DNA of 64,000 nt, from NCBI RefSeq assembly GCF_000799465.1, contig NZ_JUGU01000001.1, positions 682,001 to 746,000 on the forward strand. The letters are read 5' to 3'. The position numbers were made by a program, and so were the translations under genes. Of the stretch, positions 1 through 9,878 are shown one piece after another. The number at the start of each line of letters is the position of its first letter. Within the stretch, counting starts at the first letter, position 1. The DNA comes from Psychroserpens sp. Hel_I_66 (GTDB lineage: Bacteria; Bacteroidota; Bacteroidia; Flavobacteriales; Flavobacteriaceae). Under the pieces are notes generated by a model. It worked only from the letters and a program-made list of their open reading frames with translations. It did not search any database and was not told the DNA's origin.

Positions 1-28
1 TGTCTCCACCTAATGTAACTGTTGCCAT
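1..28 (-). CDS. tpx: Start of a probable thiol peroxidase (Tpx), cut by window edge
   Basis: Only the first nine codons are visible, reading MATVTLGGD from an ATG at 26-28 on the minus strand. That opening resembles the N-terminus of Tpx, an atypical 2-Cys peroxiredoxin that reduces hydroperoxides with thioredoxin. The catalytic cysteines lie outside the window, so the assignment rests on this short match and on the position in front of the gene. The next gene upstream on the same strand ends at 140, leaving about 110 bases of AT-rich spacer in which I see no clear terminator. Confidence 0.45.
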
Positions 29-139
29 GTTTTAAAGTTTTTTTGAATGTTAAAATTAAGGATTATTTAAATGTTAAAAGCAAGGTATGTGTAATATTTG
101 CAATAGTTTAACAAGAAAATAAATATTGAGGAAAGTGTA

Positions 140-994
140 TTAGAAAGTTCCTACAATACCAATTTGATTAGAACTAAATCTCAGGTTCCATGAGATTTGC
201 TTTTTTTTCTTCGGAAAACCATAAGCCTCCTCCTTATTAAGGTAATTGTCAATACAGTCTACAACAATAATACTCAATGCGGTACTAAATGCTACATCTG
301 TAATCCAATGTGCATCGTCAATAATTCTAGAAATAGGCGGTAACGCTCCAACACTATATATGCCAACCTTTACCCAAACATTATCAAACTGCTTGGCAAT
401 AGAATGTGCCATAGTCATTGACAATATAGTATGCCCAGAAGGGAATGATCGATAAGTTGCCTCACCCGAAAAAGGGTTAAAGGCATAATTATCAAAACCA
501 GATCCAGGACGTGCTCTGCCAACTGCAGCCTTGGTGATTGACTGAATTACTCCAGTGGTCACAGATGAAGAAATTATTAAAACACTCGTTTTTCTTATCT
601 TTTCGTTTTTAGTCAACAACCCAAACGTATAAAGTCCAGTATTTACTGCAAAATAATTTTGTGGACTTCCAAAATACCAGCCAAAATCTCTTAATACCTG
701 CGGATAATCATTTCTATTCTGTTGAGACCAATCTCGTATAGGTTGATCTGCAAGACTTAATGTTGCAGTCCCAGCAATGAGAATACCAAATTTAGCAAAA
801 TCGTTACCCTTCCATTGAGCGGGACGCGTCATTGAATGAGCTACGCTCTTTACAGTAAATTTTGCGTCGTGTTTAACCAAATCCCAAATTGAAGACGAGT
901 CTTTTACTTTAGTATCAAGTTCAAGAGTTTGTGCAACCAAAGTTGTTAATGACCCAAAAAAGAATATATAGAATAAGAGTATTTTTATTTTCAA
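140..994 (-). CDS. PAP2-family membrane phosphatase
   Basis: This 284-residue protein has all three signatures of the type 2 phosphatidic acid phosphatase superfamily. They are K-x6-RP (KAAVGRARP), PSGH, and SR-x5-H-x3-D (SRIIDDAHWITD). The histidines of the last two motifs form the phospho-histidine relay. An N-terminal hydrophobic segment ending near AQT looks like a signal peptide, and several hydrophobic helices follow, so the active site probably faces the periplasm. Family members dephosphorylate phosphatidate, undecaprenyl diphosphate or related lipid phosphates; the substrate cannot be read from sequence. The start lies 5 bases after the pheT stop, so the two genes are probably co-transcribed. 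Confidence 0.85.
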   Translation of the reverse strand: MKIKILLFYIFFFGSLTTLVAQTLELDTKVKDSSSIWDLVKHDAKFTVKSVAHSMTRPAQWKGNDFAKFGILIAGTATLSLADQPIRDWSQQNRNDYPQVLRDFGWYFGSPQNYFAVNTGLYTFGLLTKNEKIRKTSVLIISSSVTTGVIQSITKAAVGRARPGSGFDNYAFNPFSGEATYRSFPSGHTILSMTMAHSIAKQFDNVWVKVGIYSVGALPPISRIIDDAHWITDVAFSTALSIIVVDCIDNYLNKEEAYGFPKKKKQISWNLRFSSNQIGIVGTF

Positions 995-999
995 TGTGT

Positions 1000-3426
1000 T
1001 TATCTTAATTCAGCACCAAGTTGTTTTTCAAAATTGGCCTGAAGTTTATTCATTATTTTATCAATTTGCTTATCGGTAAGTGTTTTGTGCTCATCTTGGA
1101 TGGTAAAACTTACTGCGTAGCTTTTCTTTCCCTTCGGAAGATTTTTACCTTGATACACATCAAAAAGATCGACATCCTTGAGCAATTGCTTTTCTGTTTG
1201 CATAGCGATTTTATCGATATCCTCAAACTTGACATCATTATCTAATAGTAAGGCAAAATCACGACGTACTTCAGGATATTTAGGGATGTCCTTAAATTTT
1301 ATGTCGTTATGTTTTGCCATATTGATCACATTATCCCAATTGAAATCTGCGAATAGTACTTCTTGTGAAATTCCGAAGTATTTCAAAACCTTTTTATTGA
1401 CAATACCAAAATCGACCAGTTTATTTTTACCAATAGACAAACTTATACCTTCACTAAAGACATCATTCTTTATAGGAGACACTTTATGTCTAGAAATCCC
1501 TAAACGCTCTAAAGTACTGTTAATTATCCCTTTTAAGTAAAAGAAATCGCTTTTTTGAACAGGGGCATTCCAACGTGAATTGGATTTGTTTCCTGTTAAA
1601 AATAAAGAGAGGTGTTTGTTCTCTATGCGACCATCATCATAACTATGGTAAGTTTTCCCGAACTCATAGAGTTTAAGGTCGTCACGCTTTCTATTGATAT
1701 TATAGCTTAAAGCTTCCAATCCAGAAAACAAAAGACTTTGGCGCATCACGCTTAAGTCATTACTTAATGGATTCAACATTTCTACATTATGTTCTTCTTT
1801 TAATTGCTCACTTAGTGCAATGTATTTGGGAGTGGTTAGCGAGTTTGATAGAATCTCAAAAAAACCTTGAGATGCCAATTGGTTACCAATAATGTTTTGA
1901 AGCTTATAGTCCTCAAATTTAGATGTATTAGAGATGGAAGCGTTTAATTTTTCCGTAGTACGAATATTATTATAACCAAACACACGTAAAACTTCTTCAA
2001 TTACATCTGCTTCACGCTGTACATCATTTCGGTATGCAGGAACTGTAAGTCCCAAACCAGTTTCTGTAACATTGTTTACTTTAATGTCTAAAGACGAAAG
2101 AATTTGTTTTATAGTCTCCTTTGGGATTTCCTGCCCTATAAGTTTTCTTGTGTTCTCAAAACTTAAACGTACTTGGAAATCTTCAATTTTTTTCGGATAA
2201 AAGTCCATGGCATCACTAGAGATCTCACCTCCAGCGATATCGATTATCATTAAGGCAGCACGCTTTAAGGCGTAATCTGTGATATTGGGATCAATACCTC
2301 TTTCAAACCTAAAAGAAGCATCGGTATTTAAACCGTGTCTTTTTGCAGTTTTTCTAATACTCACGGGATTGAAATAAGCACTCTCCAAGAAAATACTTGT
2401 CGTACCTGCGGAAACTCCAGAATGCGCTCCGCCAAAAACACCAGCAATACACATAGGTTTTTCAGCATCACAAATCATGAGATCATCTGCGCTCAACTCA
2501 CGTTCTACATCGTCTAAGGTGGTGAATTTTGTACCTTCTGGCAGTGTTTTTACAACGACTTTGTTTCCGGTAATTTTTGCAGCATCAAAAGCGTGAAGTG
2601 GCTGTCCCAGCTCGTGCAATACATAATTGGTAACATCAACAATATTGTTTTTTGGGGTTAGACCTATGGCTTTTAGTCTGTTTTGTAGCCATGAAGGCGA
2701 ATCTTCAACCTTAATGCCTTTAATAGTGATTCCGCAGTAACGAGGAGCTAGATCATAATTCTTGACATCAATATCAATTTTGAGCGTTCTGCTATCTACA
2801 TGAAAAGAACTTACCGAAGGTGTAATCATTTCAGTATTAATATCCTTTTGTAAAAATCCAGCTTTTAAATCGCGAGCCACACCATAATGACTCATAGCAT
2901 CTGCTCTGTTTGGTGTTAGGCCAATTTCAAAAACGTGATCATTTTCTATTTCAAAAAGATCTGCAGCGAGCGAACCGACTTTTAATTTGTTATCAAGTAC
3001 CATGATACCATCGTGTGATGCTCCGAGGCCTAATTCGTCTTCGGCGCAAATCATACCGTGGCTTTCCTCACCTCTAATTTTTCCTTTTTTGATGGTCCAA
3101 GATTCGCCAGTTTCAGTATAAAGTGTTGTACCAATTGTGGCAACTGGTACTTTTTGACCTGCAGCAACATTTGGAGCGCCACAAACAATTTGTAAAGGTT
3201 CGCCATTACCAATATCTACTGTGGTAATTTTTAAGCGGTCTGCATTTGGGTGCTGTACACAAGTCAAAACTTCACCAATAACAATACCTTCAAGTCCACC
3301 TTTTACAGATTGGTAGCTTTCTATGCCTTCTATTTCTAGGCCTAAATCGGTTAGTAATTCACCAGTTTTCTCTGCAGGCCAATCGGTTTTTAAAAATTGT
3401 TTTAGCCAGTTATATGATATTTTCAT
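1000..3426 (-). CDS. pheT: Phenylalanyl-tRNA synthetase beta subunit
   Basis: The 808-residue product is the beta chain of the alpha2-beta2 enzyme that charges tRNA-Phe in the cytoplasm. The N-terminus (MKISYNWLKQFLKTDWPAEK) is typical of bacterial PheT. A tRNA-binding OB fold lies at about 40-155 and includes the stretch HPNADRLKI. B3/B4 and B5 domains follow in the middle, and a ferredoxin-like anticodon-binding domain closes the C-terminus (YPEVRRDFALL onward). Length is normal for Bacteroidota. The alpha subunit gene is not adjacent. A perfect -7 box lies at 3447-3454, and the PAP2 gene follows after 5 bases. Confidence 0.97.
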   Translation of the reverse strand: MKISYNWLKQFLKTDWPAEKTGELLTDLGLEIEGIESYQSVKGGLEGIVIGEVLTCVQHPNADRLKITTVDIGNGEPLQIVCGAPNVAAGQKVPVATIGTTLYTETGESWTIKKGKIRGEESHGMICAEDELGLGASHDGIMVLDNKLKVGSLAADLFEIENDHVFEIGLTPNRADAMSHYGVARDLKAGFLQKDINTEMITPSVSSFHVDSRTLKIDIDVKNYDLAPRYCGITIKGIKVEDSPSWLQNRLKAIGLTPKNNIVDVTNYVLHELGQPLHAFDAAKITGNKVVVKTLPEGTKFTTLDDVERELSADDLMICDAEKPMCIAGVFGGAHSGVSAGTTSIFLESAYFNPVSIRKTAKRHGLNTDASFRFERGIDPNITDYALKRAALMIIDIAGGEISSDAMDFYPKKIEDFQVRLSFENTRKLIGQEIPKETIKQILSSLDIKVNNVTETGLGLTVPAYRNDVQREADVIEEVLRVFGYNNIRTTEKLNASISNTSKFEDYKLQNIIGNQLASQGFFEILSNSLTTPKYIALSEQLKEEHNVEMLNPLSNDLSVMRQSLLFSGLEALSYNINRKRDDLKLYEFGKTYHSYDDGRIENKHLSLFLTGNKSNSRWNAPVQKSDFFYLKGIINSTLERLGISRHKVSPIKNDVFSEGISLSIGKNKLVDFGIVNKKVLKYFGISQEVLFADFNWDNVINMAKHNDIKFKDIPKYPEVRRDFALLLDNDVKFEDIDKIAMQTEKQLLKDVDLFDVYQGKNLPKGKKSYAVSFTIQDEHKTLTDKQIDKIMNKLQANFEKQLGAELR

Positions 3427-3446
3427 CGTCTATTTTTGTAAGTGAC

Positions 3447-3454
3447 CAAAGATA
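3447..3454 (-). promoter_or_regulatory. Promoter -7 box for pheT
   Basis: On the minus strand this reads TATCTTTG, a perfect match to the Bacteroidota -7 consensus TAnnTTTG, 20 bases upstream of the pheT ATG. I see no convincing TTG element at the expected -33 distance. Confidence 0.55.
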
Positions 3455-3519
3455 ATAATACTAATAGTTTAGAGGTGTCATTTTTTCAAAAAATAGATAT
3501 AGAAACTTTTTTTCTTAGG

Positions 3520-3537
3520 TCCCGATAGCTATCGGGA
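3520..3537. repeat. 18-bp perfect palindrome
   Basis: TCCCGATAGCTATCGGGA is its own reverse complement over all 18 bases. It lies in the divergent gap between pheT and the thioredoxin-like gene at 3641. It resembles dispersed palindromes seen between genes in flavobacterial genomes, but I find only one copy in this window. No T-run follows, so it is not an obvious terminator, and its position in a divergent promoter region argues against one. Confidence 0.6.
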
Positions 3538-3598
3538 TTAAATCTTCAAAAATGATTCTTATAAAATGAACATTGCGGGAAATTAGCGGTAAGTAGTT

Positions 3599-3606
3599 TA
3601 TATTTG
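3599..3606 (+). promoter_or_regulatory. Promoter -7 box for the lipoprotein at 3641
   Basis: TATATTTG matches TAnnTTTG perfectly, 34 bases before the ATG. A TTG at 3573-3575 lies 23 bases upstream, at the long end of the usual spacing to the -33 element. Confidence 0.5.
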
Positions 3607-3640
3607 TCCATATTATACCTCTTTAAAAAGAAAATCTGTT

Positions 3641-4858
3641 ATGCGAAAATTACTTGTATTACCCATTTTATTGCTTCTTGTAGGATGCAATCTCAATCGT
3701 CCAGAAGCTCTTCAAGAAGGGATTTGGCGAGCAGAGTTACAGCTTACAAAAACAGAGGTTTTGCCTTTTAATTTTGAGGTCACTTCAAGGAATGCGCTTA
3801 AAATTTTTAATGCAGATGAAGTAATTATGGTAACAGATATTAATTATTCAAACGATACTGTAGTCATAAAAGCTCCCGTTTTTGAAGGATATATTGAAGC
3901 GGTAGTTAAGGATGGAACGCTTAAAGGCAGTTTTATAAATGAAAGTCTGGATCGCGTGGTTCCTTTTTCTGCGGAAATAGGAAAAACCACACGTTTTGAT
4001 CTCGAAAACGAAACTTCTAGCCAAGATGTTGCTGGGAGTTGGGAAACTGTTTTCAGTCCAAATTCCGAAGAAGAAAAATATATAGCCAAAGGGATTTTTG
4101 AACAGGAAGGCACACGCGTTACAGGAACTTTTAGAACGACAACTGGAGATTATAGGTATCTTGAAGGCGTGATGGATGGCGATACTATGAAGCTCTCAAC
4201 ATTTGATGGTGCTCATGCTTTTTTGTTTACAGGAAAAGTGACCGATAGCACAATGAATGGGAAATTTTATTCTGGAAACCATTGGGAAGAACCTTTTAAA
4301 GCCAAGAGAAACAGCGATTTTGAGCTTCCAGATGCCAATGAGTTAACTTTTTTGAATGAAGGTTTTGATACATTGGAATTCACGTTTCCAGATGCCGATG
4401 GAAATCAAATCTCATTGGCTGACAATAGGTTTAAAAATAAAGTAGTCATCGTTCAAGTGATGGGTACTTGGTGTCCTAATTGTTTGGATGAGAGTAAATA
4501 CTATTCAGAATTTTATAACAATAATGCAGGACGAGGCGTGGAGTTTGTGGCTCTGGCTTTTGAATATGCCAAGACAGAGGAAAAGGCTTTTTCTAGTATT
4601 AAACGTTTAAAGAATGATATTGGGATTCCATATCCTATACTTTTAGCGCAGTACGGATCTTCAAGTAAAGCTGAAGCTCAGGAAAAACTACCAATGCTCA
4701 ACCACGTTTTGTCTTACCCAACTTCAATATTTATAGATAAAAAAGGTAAAGTCAGAAAAATCCATACAGGATTTAACGGTCCAGCAACTGGTGAAAAATT
4801 TGAAGAATTTAAAACGGAGTTTAGAGGTTTTGTAGAGGAGTTGTTGGGAGAGGAGTAA
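3641..4858 (+). CDS. TlpA-like thioredoxin-fold lipoprotein
   Basis: The 405-residue protein starts with a lipoprotein signal (lipobox LLVGC, Cys16). A long N-terminal half of beta-rich sequence (about 20-240) contains the repeated theme of a small lipocalin- or DUF4369-like module. The C-terminal AhpC/TSA-Redoxin domain (about 250-400) carries the CxxC motif at Cys278 and Cys281 in GTWCPNC. Such proteins are membrane-anchored thiol-disulfide oxidoreductases in the periplasm, which reduce protein disulfides or feed cytochrome c maturation; the partner is not evident. It is monocistronic between divergent pheT and convergent miaE. A perfect -7 box is at 3599. Confidence 0.85.
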   Translation: MRKLLVLPILLLLVGCNLNRPEALQEGIWRAELQLTKTEVLPFNFEVTSRNALKIFNADEVIMVTDINYSNDTVVIKAPVFEGYIEAVVKDGTLKGSFINESLDRVVPFSAEIGKTTRFDLENETSSQDVAGSWETVFSPNSEEEKYIAKGIFEQEGTRVTGTFRTTTGDYRYLEGVMDGDTMKLSTFDGAHAFLFTGKVTDSTMNGKFYSGNHWEEPFKAKRNSDFELPDANELTFLNEGFDTLEFTFPDADGNQISLADNRFKNKVVIVQVMGTWCPNCLDESKYYSEFYNNNAGRGVEFVALAFEYAKTEEKAFSSIKRLKNDIGIPYPILLAQYGSSSKAEAQEKLPMLNHVLSYPTSIFIDKKGKVRKIHTGFNGPATGEKFEEFKTEFRGFVEELLGEE

Positions 4859-4887
4859 CTGATTAAGTTTTTTAAATCTTTGATGGA

Positions 4888-5469
4888 TTATCCATGTATG
4901 GTTTCACTTTTACCATAACTTTTTATCAATTCTCCTTCAAATGCTACAAGTTCTTGCCAGCGTTTATCGACGTCAATGTCTTTACCATATTTTCTGGCGA
5001 ACGTTATAAATGTAGTATAGTGTCCAGCTTCGCTTACCATTAAATCGTAGTAGAATTTCGAAAGTTCTTCATCTTTAATGCGTTGCGATAATAGTTTAAA
5101 GCGCTCACAACTTCTTGCTTCTATCATTGCAGAAAACAATAAACGATCAACCATACTTTGTAAATGGTTTCCACCTTTGTTCATGAATTTATAAAGCTCA
5201 TTTACATAGCTATCCTTTCTTTCTCTGCCTAAAGTATAACCTCGCTTTTTTATAATCTCATGAACCATTTGAAAATGCTCCAGTTCTTCTTTCGCCAATT
5301 CCAGTAAATCGGTCACTAAATCCTCATATTGTGAATTATGAGTTATTATTGTGATTGCATTTGTGCAAGCTTTTTGTTCGCACCACGCGTGGTCTGTAAG
5401 AATTTCTTCAATGTTTTCTTCTGCAATGGTTGCCCAACGAGGATCGGTTTCTAATTTAAGGTGAAGCAT
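4888..5469 (-). CDS. miaE: tRNA 2-methylthio-N6-isopentenyladenosine-37 hydroxylase
   Basis: The 193-residue protein matches MiaE, a non-haem diiron monooxygenase of the ferritin-like fold that hydroxylates the isopentenyl group of modified A37 in tRNAs reading UNN codons. The helical bundle shows two ExxH iron-ligand pairs, E62-L-E-H65 and E147-A-G-H150, plus carboxylates at about E31 and E117 (MIEARS). Length and composition fit the family. It stands alone, ending 29 bases from the convergent thioredoxin-like gene. No miaA or miaB lies in the window, so its substrate must be made by genes elsewhere. Confidence 0.92.
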   Translation of the reverse strand: MLHLKLETDPRWATIAEENIEEILTDHAWCEQKACTNAITIITHNSQYEDLVTDLLELAKEELEHFQMVHEIIKKRGYTLGRERKDSYVNELYKFMNKGGNHLQSMVDRLLFSAMIEARSCERFKLLSQRIKDEELSKFYYDLMVSEAGHYTTFITFARKYGKDIDVDKRWQELVAFEGELIKSYGKSETIHG

Positions 5470-5562
5470 TTTTGAATTAATGAGAATAAATTAATAATGA
5501 ATAATTCTAATGAATTGTAAATATAATGATTGATTATTAAATGTTAAGTCTTCAACTTCGTT

Positions 5563-7683
5563 CTAACTTATATAATTCCAAATATTCTTGTATTTACTAA
5601 GCTCACGATACGTGTTTAATATCATTTTGTGGTCTGGTAGCGATAGTGATGGGTCTAAATTTAAAACGCGTCTTGCATAAAACCGGGAACTCTGTAAAAT
5701 ATCCTTATCCTTAACTATGTCTGCGATTTTTAGATTAAGTACACCACTTTGTTGCGTCCCCATCACATCTCCTGGACCTCTTAATTTTAAGTCCACTTCT
5801 GCAATTTCAAATCCGTCACTGGTTCTCGTCATTGTCTCTAATCTTACTTTGCTGTCCTGCGTCAATTTATGGCTCGTCATAAGAATACAATAGCTTTGCT
5901 CTGCGCCTCGACCAACCCGACCTCTTAATTGGTGCAATTGCGACAGGCCAAAACGTTCAGCGCTTTCAATAATCATAACAGACGCATTTGGCACATTTAC
6001 TCCAACTTCAATCACTGTGGTGGCTACCATTATTTGGGTTTCTCCTTTGACAAAACGCTGCATTTCAAAATCCTTATCTACAGGTTTCATTTTGCCATGA
6101 ACTATCGAGATTTGGTATTTGGGCTGCGGAAATTCTCTAACAATACTTTCATAGCCATCCATTAGATCTTTATAATCCATATGCTCACTTTCTTGAATTA
6201 AGGGGTAAACAATATAAATCTGTCTGCCTTTTTCAATTTCATCTCGCATAAATCGCATTACTTTAAGTCGATTTTTATCGTAGCGATGAACCGTTTTTAT
6301 GGCTTGTCTTCCTGGTGGTAATTCATCGATAACTGAGATGTCTAAATCGCCATAAACAGACATTGCTAAAGTACGCGGAATTGGAGTAGCGGTCATCACC
6401 AAAATATGTGGTGGAAAATCATTTTTTTTCCATAATTTAGAACGTTGTGCAACTCCAAATCGATGTTGTTCATCTATAATTGCAAGGCCTAAATTTTTAA
6501 ATTTCACCTTGTCTTCAAGTAGTGCATGAGTGCCAATTAAGATCTGTAAATCACCATTTTCGAGAGATTCATGAATTTTTTTTCTTTCTGAAGTTTTACT
6601 TGAACCAGTAAGTAGTTTTATACTGATATTTAAATTGTTAGCTAATTCACTTAATCCTTGAAAGTGTTGGACTGACAAAATTTCAGTAGGCGCCATCAAA
6701 CATGCTTGAAATCCGTTGTCAAGTGCCATGAGCATTGACATGAACGCAACTATAGTCTTTCCAGAACCTACATCACCTTGTAAAAGCCGATTCATCTGCG
6801 CATTACTACCTAAGTCCTGTCTAATTTCTTTGATAACTCGCTTTTGTGCGTTCGTTAAATCGAAGGGTAAATGGTCTTTGTAAAAGGAATTAAAATAATC
6901 GCCAACAGATGAAAAAGGAAAGCCTTTGATTTTTGATTTATGAATGAGATTTTTTAAAATCAACTGCAATTGGATATAGAATAATTCTTCGAATTTCAAC
7001 CTAAATTCTGCTCTTGCTAAAAGGGTATTATCTTTAGGGAAATGCACGTTAAAAAGGGCGTCGCTTTTTGATAATAGTTTAAGTTCAGAACATATGTTTT
7101 CAGGAAGTGTTTCTGCAAAACGTCCGTTGGTTTCTATAAACAGACTTTGCATGATTTTGTTCATCACTTTATTGGTGACGCCTTTGTTTGATAATTTTTC
7201 GGTTGAGGGATATACAGCTTGCATTGTTGAGCGTAAATGCTGTTCGTGCTCTTTTAAAAGTTCAAATTCGGGATGTGGCATGCTAAAGGCACCATTGAAC
7301 CAGTTTACTTTTCCGAAGATCACATAATCCACATTTGGCTTCAGGCTCTCGCGAATCCATTTTTGACCACGAAACCAAACGAGTTCCATGCGTCCTGTAT
7401 CGTCTTGAAAACTGGCAACCAAACGTTTGCCTCTTTTCTGTGCAATTTCTTTAAAGCCAGTGATTTTTCCAACGATTTGAACCTCTGCACTGTTTCGTTG
7501 CAATTCGCTGATTTTGTAATACTTAGTACGATCTAAATAGCGATTAGGGAACAAGTTGATCAAATCCTGATACGTATGAATTCCCAGCTCGCTACGCAGT
7601 AAATCTGCACGATTGGGCCCAACGCCTTTGAGGTAATCTATAGGAGTTTGAAGTTTAGAACTCATAGTTGCGAATTTACCCAA
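5563..7683 (-). CDS. recG: ATP-dependent DNA helicase RecG
   Basis: RecG remodels stalled replication forks and branched recombination intermediates. The 706-residue product has an N-terminal wedge/OB domain that begins with a helix-hairpin motif (LKGVGPNRADLL). Superfamily 2 helicase motifs follow: Walker A GDVGSGKT (303-310), DEQH, and TATPIPRT. The C-terminal RecG region includes QLRGRVGRG and KLRGPGDVMGTQQSG. Length is normal. An internal ATG at 7663-7665 (MSSKLQTP) lies much closer to the usual RecG N-terminus than the first ATG and may be the true start. It is transcribed away from the M1 peptidase gene, with 167 bases between the two starts. Confidence 0.97.
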   Translation of the reverse strand: MGKFATMSSKLQTPIDYLKGVGPNRADLLRSELGIHTYQDLINLFPNRYLDRTKYYKISELQRNSAEVQIVGKITGFKEIAQKRGKRLVASFQDDTGRMELVWFRGQKWIRESLKPNVDYVIFGKVNWFNGAFSMPHPEFELLKEHEQHLRSTMQAVYPSTEKLSNKGVTNKVMNKIMQSLFIETNGRFAETLPENICSELKLLSKSDALFNVHFPKDNTLLARAEFRLKFEELFYIQLQLILKNLIHKSKIKGFPFSSVGDYFNSFYKDHLPFDLTNAQKRVIKEIRQDLGSNAQMNRLLQGDVGSGKTIVAFMSMLMALDNGFQACLMAPTEILSVQHFQGLSELANNLNISIKLLTGSSKTSERKKIHESLENGDLQILIGTHALLEDKVKFKNLGLAIIDEQHRFGVAQRSKLWKKNDFPPHILVMTATPIPRTLAMSVYGDLDISVIDELPPGRQAIKTVHRYDKNRLKVMRFMRDEIEKGRQIYIVYPLIQESEHMDYKDLMDGYESIVREFPQPKYQISIVHGKMKPVDKDFEMQRFVKGETQIMVATTVIEVGVNVPNASVMIIESAERFGLSQLHQLRGRVGRGAEQSYCILMTSHKLTQDSKVRLETMTRTSDGFEIAEVDLKLRGPGDVMGTQQSGVLNLKIADIVKDKDILQSSRFYARRVLNLDPSLSLPDHKMILNTYRELSKYKNIWNYIS

Positions 7684-7850
7684 TTCCTTTGAAAAAAGGA
7701 ATCTCTTTATGAATGGAAATCAATTTAAAATTCAATAGATTTGGGTAATCTGAGATGTAATTGAGATCAAAGCGATCAATCTCATCGATTTCTGCTTTAT
7801 TAGTCTTAGCAAAAACCGTATTTTGGTCTCATCTTTGATAAATCCTACGC

Positions 7851-9878
7851 ATGAAACTACTTTTTCAATTTATAATCGTTTTGTTTTTCTTCGGAAATGT
7901 AACCGCTCAACAAACTGGTGATGTAGATTTTAAGAAGATAGAAGCTAATTTAAATGTTTCTACATATTCAAAGCAAGTTGACGGAATGTATTTTGTTGAA
8001 TTTGAAATCCTTAAAGATGTTGATTCTATTTATTTGGATGCAAAAAACATAAAGTTGAAATCTGAAGTTTGGGAGGATTCTGGCATCAAGCCTGAGTTTA
8101 ATAACAATCCATTAGAGCGCACTATAGCATCAAAAGTAAGTGATGGGAAAATTGTTTTTTTTGATAAATTCAAAGCTGGAAAAAAATTTAGATTTGGTTT
8201 TAGATACGAGTCAATACCTAAAAAAGCAATGTATTTCGTAGATGACCAAATCTGGACCCAAGGTCAAGGAAAGTACACGAGTAATTGGCTTCCAAGTATT
8301 GACGATGTTAACGATAAAATAGAATTTGACTTATCTATAACTTATGAAAACGGTTATGAAGTTTTAGCTAACGGTAAACTCATTAATAGAGACATAGGAG
8401 AGGAATTTACTAAATGGCACTACGACATGCAAAACCCAATGTCAAGCTACTTAGTTGCGCTGGCCATTGGTAAATACAACAAAAAAACAGAAACCTCCAA
8501 GAGCGGAATCCCTTTAGAATACTACTATTATCCGGAAGACTCTTTAAAAGTAGAGCCAACGTATCGTTACATAAAGCAAATGTTTGATTTCTTGGAAGAA
8601 GAAATCGGTTTTGCATATCCTTGGCTAAATTACAAGCAAGTTCCCGTAAAAGACTTTTTGTATTCTGGGATGGAAAACACCAGTCTCACAATTTTTTCAG
8701 ATGGATTTGTGGTAGACTCGATTGGCTATAACGATAAAAATTACATTACTGTCAATGCTCACGAGCTGGCGCACCAATGGTTTGGTGATTTGGTAACTGC
8801 TACTTCTGGCGCGCATCACTGGCTTCAAGAGGGTTTTGCTACGTATTACGCACTCTTGGCAGAGCGTGATATTTTTGGTGAAGATCATTATTATTGGCAA
8901 CTTTTTGAGAATGCTCAAGAATTGATCGCTCAAGAAGAAGCGGGTCAAAGCACATCACTTTTAGATCCCAAATCGAGCAGTACCACATTCTATAAAAAAG
9001 GAGCTTGGGCTCTGCATGTTTTGCGAGAGCAGGTTGGTGACAGTGCTTTTAAAGATGCTGTAAAGGTGTATTTGAATACGCATCAATTCGGAAATGTAAA
9101 AACAAGCGATTTTATTTCCGAAGTAGAAAAAACGAGCCAGCAAGATCTTTCTGAATTTGTGGATGTATGGTTGACTAGTGTTGAGCTCCCGGAAGATGCT
9201 ATCGTAAAAAGCCTTAAAAAATCTGAGTTTATGCGAGAGTACTTAAGTATTGATTGTACTGAATATTCTCAAAAATGCAAGGACTATTTGGTTTCTAATA
9301 TTTCCGATAAGGCAAAAATAAAAGTAGTAAGCCAGATCTCAAAACATATCGAAGCTGAGGCTTTTAGAAATAATTTACAGGTAAGACAGGCGATTGCTCA
9401 ATATGTGAGTGAGATTCCGAAGGAAATAAAACAAGAATATGAGTCACTCTTAAACGATAAATCCTATGTCACAATTGAGGCTGCTTTGTATAATTTATGG
9501 GTTAATTTTCCGCAGGAACGCATTAAGTACTTGCAGAAAACCAAAGATATTAAAGGTTTTAGTGATTATAATGTAAGGTTGCTTTGGTTAGTCCTTAATT
9601 TAAACACGATTGAATTTGAGCCTGAAAAAAAACAGGATATTTTAAACGAGCTGATTGGTTATAGCTTGCCTGAGCATCATTTTGAATTGCGAATGAATGC
9701 ATTTAACTATTTAAAGCTCATTGGTGGGTTTGATGAAAAAGCGATCAAAAGCTTGCTACAGGCGACCAAACATCATAATTGGCGGTTTTCTAAATTCGCA
9801 AAAGAGTTATTGTCGCAATTGGAAAACGAAGACGCTTACAAGCAATTGATTGATAAACTAAAAAACGAGCAAGATTGA
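7851..9878 (+). CDS. M1-family zinc aminopeptidase, secreted
   Basis: The 675-residue protein has a cleavable signal peptide (to about AQQ, residue 21), an N-terminal beta-saddle domain, and a gluzincin domain. The exopeptidase motif appears as GMEN near residue 272. The zinc site HELAH at 304-308 is followed 18 residues later by E327 in WLQEGFA, exactly the M1 spacing. The C-terminal third is helical and HEAT-like. It probably trims N-terminal residues from peptides in the periplasm or outside the cell. Its stop overlaps the TTG start of the patatin gene by two bases, so the two are translationally coupled. Confidence 0.93.
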   Translation: MKLLFQFIIVLFFFGNVTAQQTGDVDFKKIEANLNVSTYSKQVDGMYFVEFEILKDVDSIYLDAKNIKLKSEVWEDSGIKPEFNNNPLERTIASKVSDGKIVFFDKFKAGKKFRFGFRYESIPKKAMYFVDDQIWTQGQGKYTSNWLPSIDDVNDKIEFDLSITYENGYEVLANGKLINRDIGEEFTKWHYDMQNPMSSYLVALAIGKYNKKTETSKSGIPLEYYYYPEDSLKVEPTYRYIKQMFDFLEEEIGFAYPWLNYKQVPVKDFLYSGMENTSLTIFSDGFVVDSIGYNDKNYITVNAHELAHQWFGDLVTATSGAHHWLQEGFATYYALLAERDIFGEDHYYWQLFENAQELIAQEEAGQSTSLLDPKSSSTTFYKKGAWALHVLREQVGDSAFKDAVKVYLNTHQFGNVKTSDFISEVEKTSQQDLSEFVDVWLTSVELPEDAIVKSLKKSEFMREYLSIDCTEYSQKCKDYLVSNISDKAKIKVVSQISKHIEAEAFRNNLQVRQAIAQYVSEIPKEIKQEYESLLNDKSYVTIEAALYNLWVNFPQERIKYLQKTKDIKGFSDYNVRLLWLVLNLNTIEFEPEKKQDILNELIGYSLPEHHFELRMNAFNYLKLIGGFDEKAIKSLLQATKHHNWRFSKFAKELLSQLENEDAYKQLIDKLKNEQD

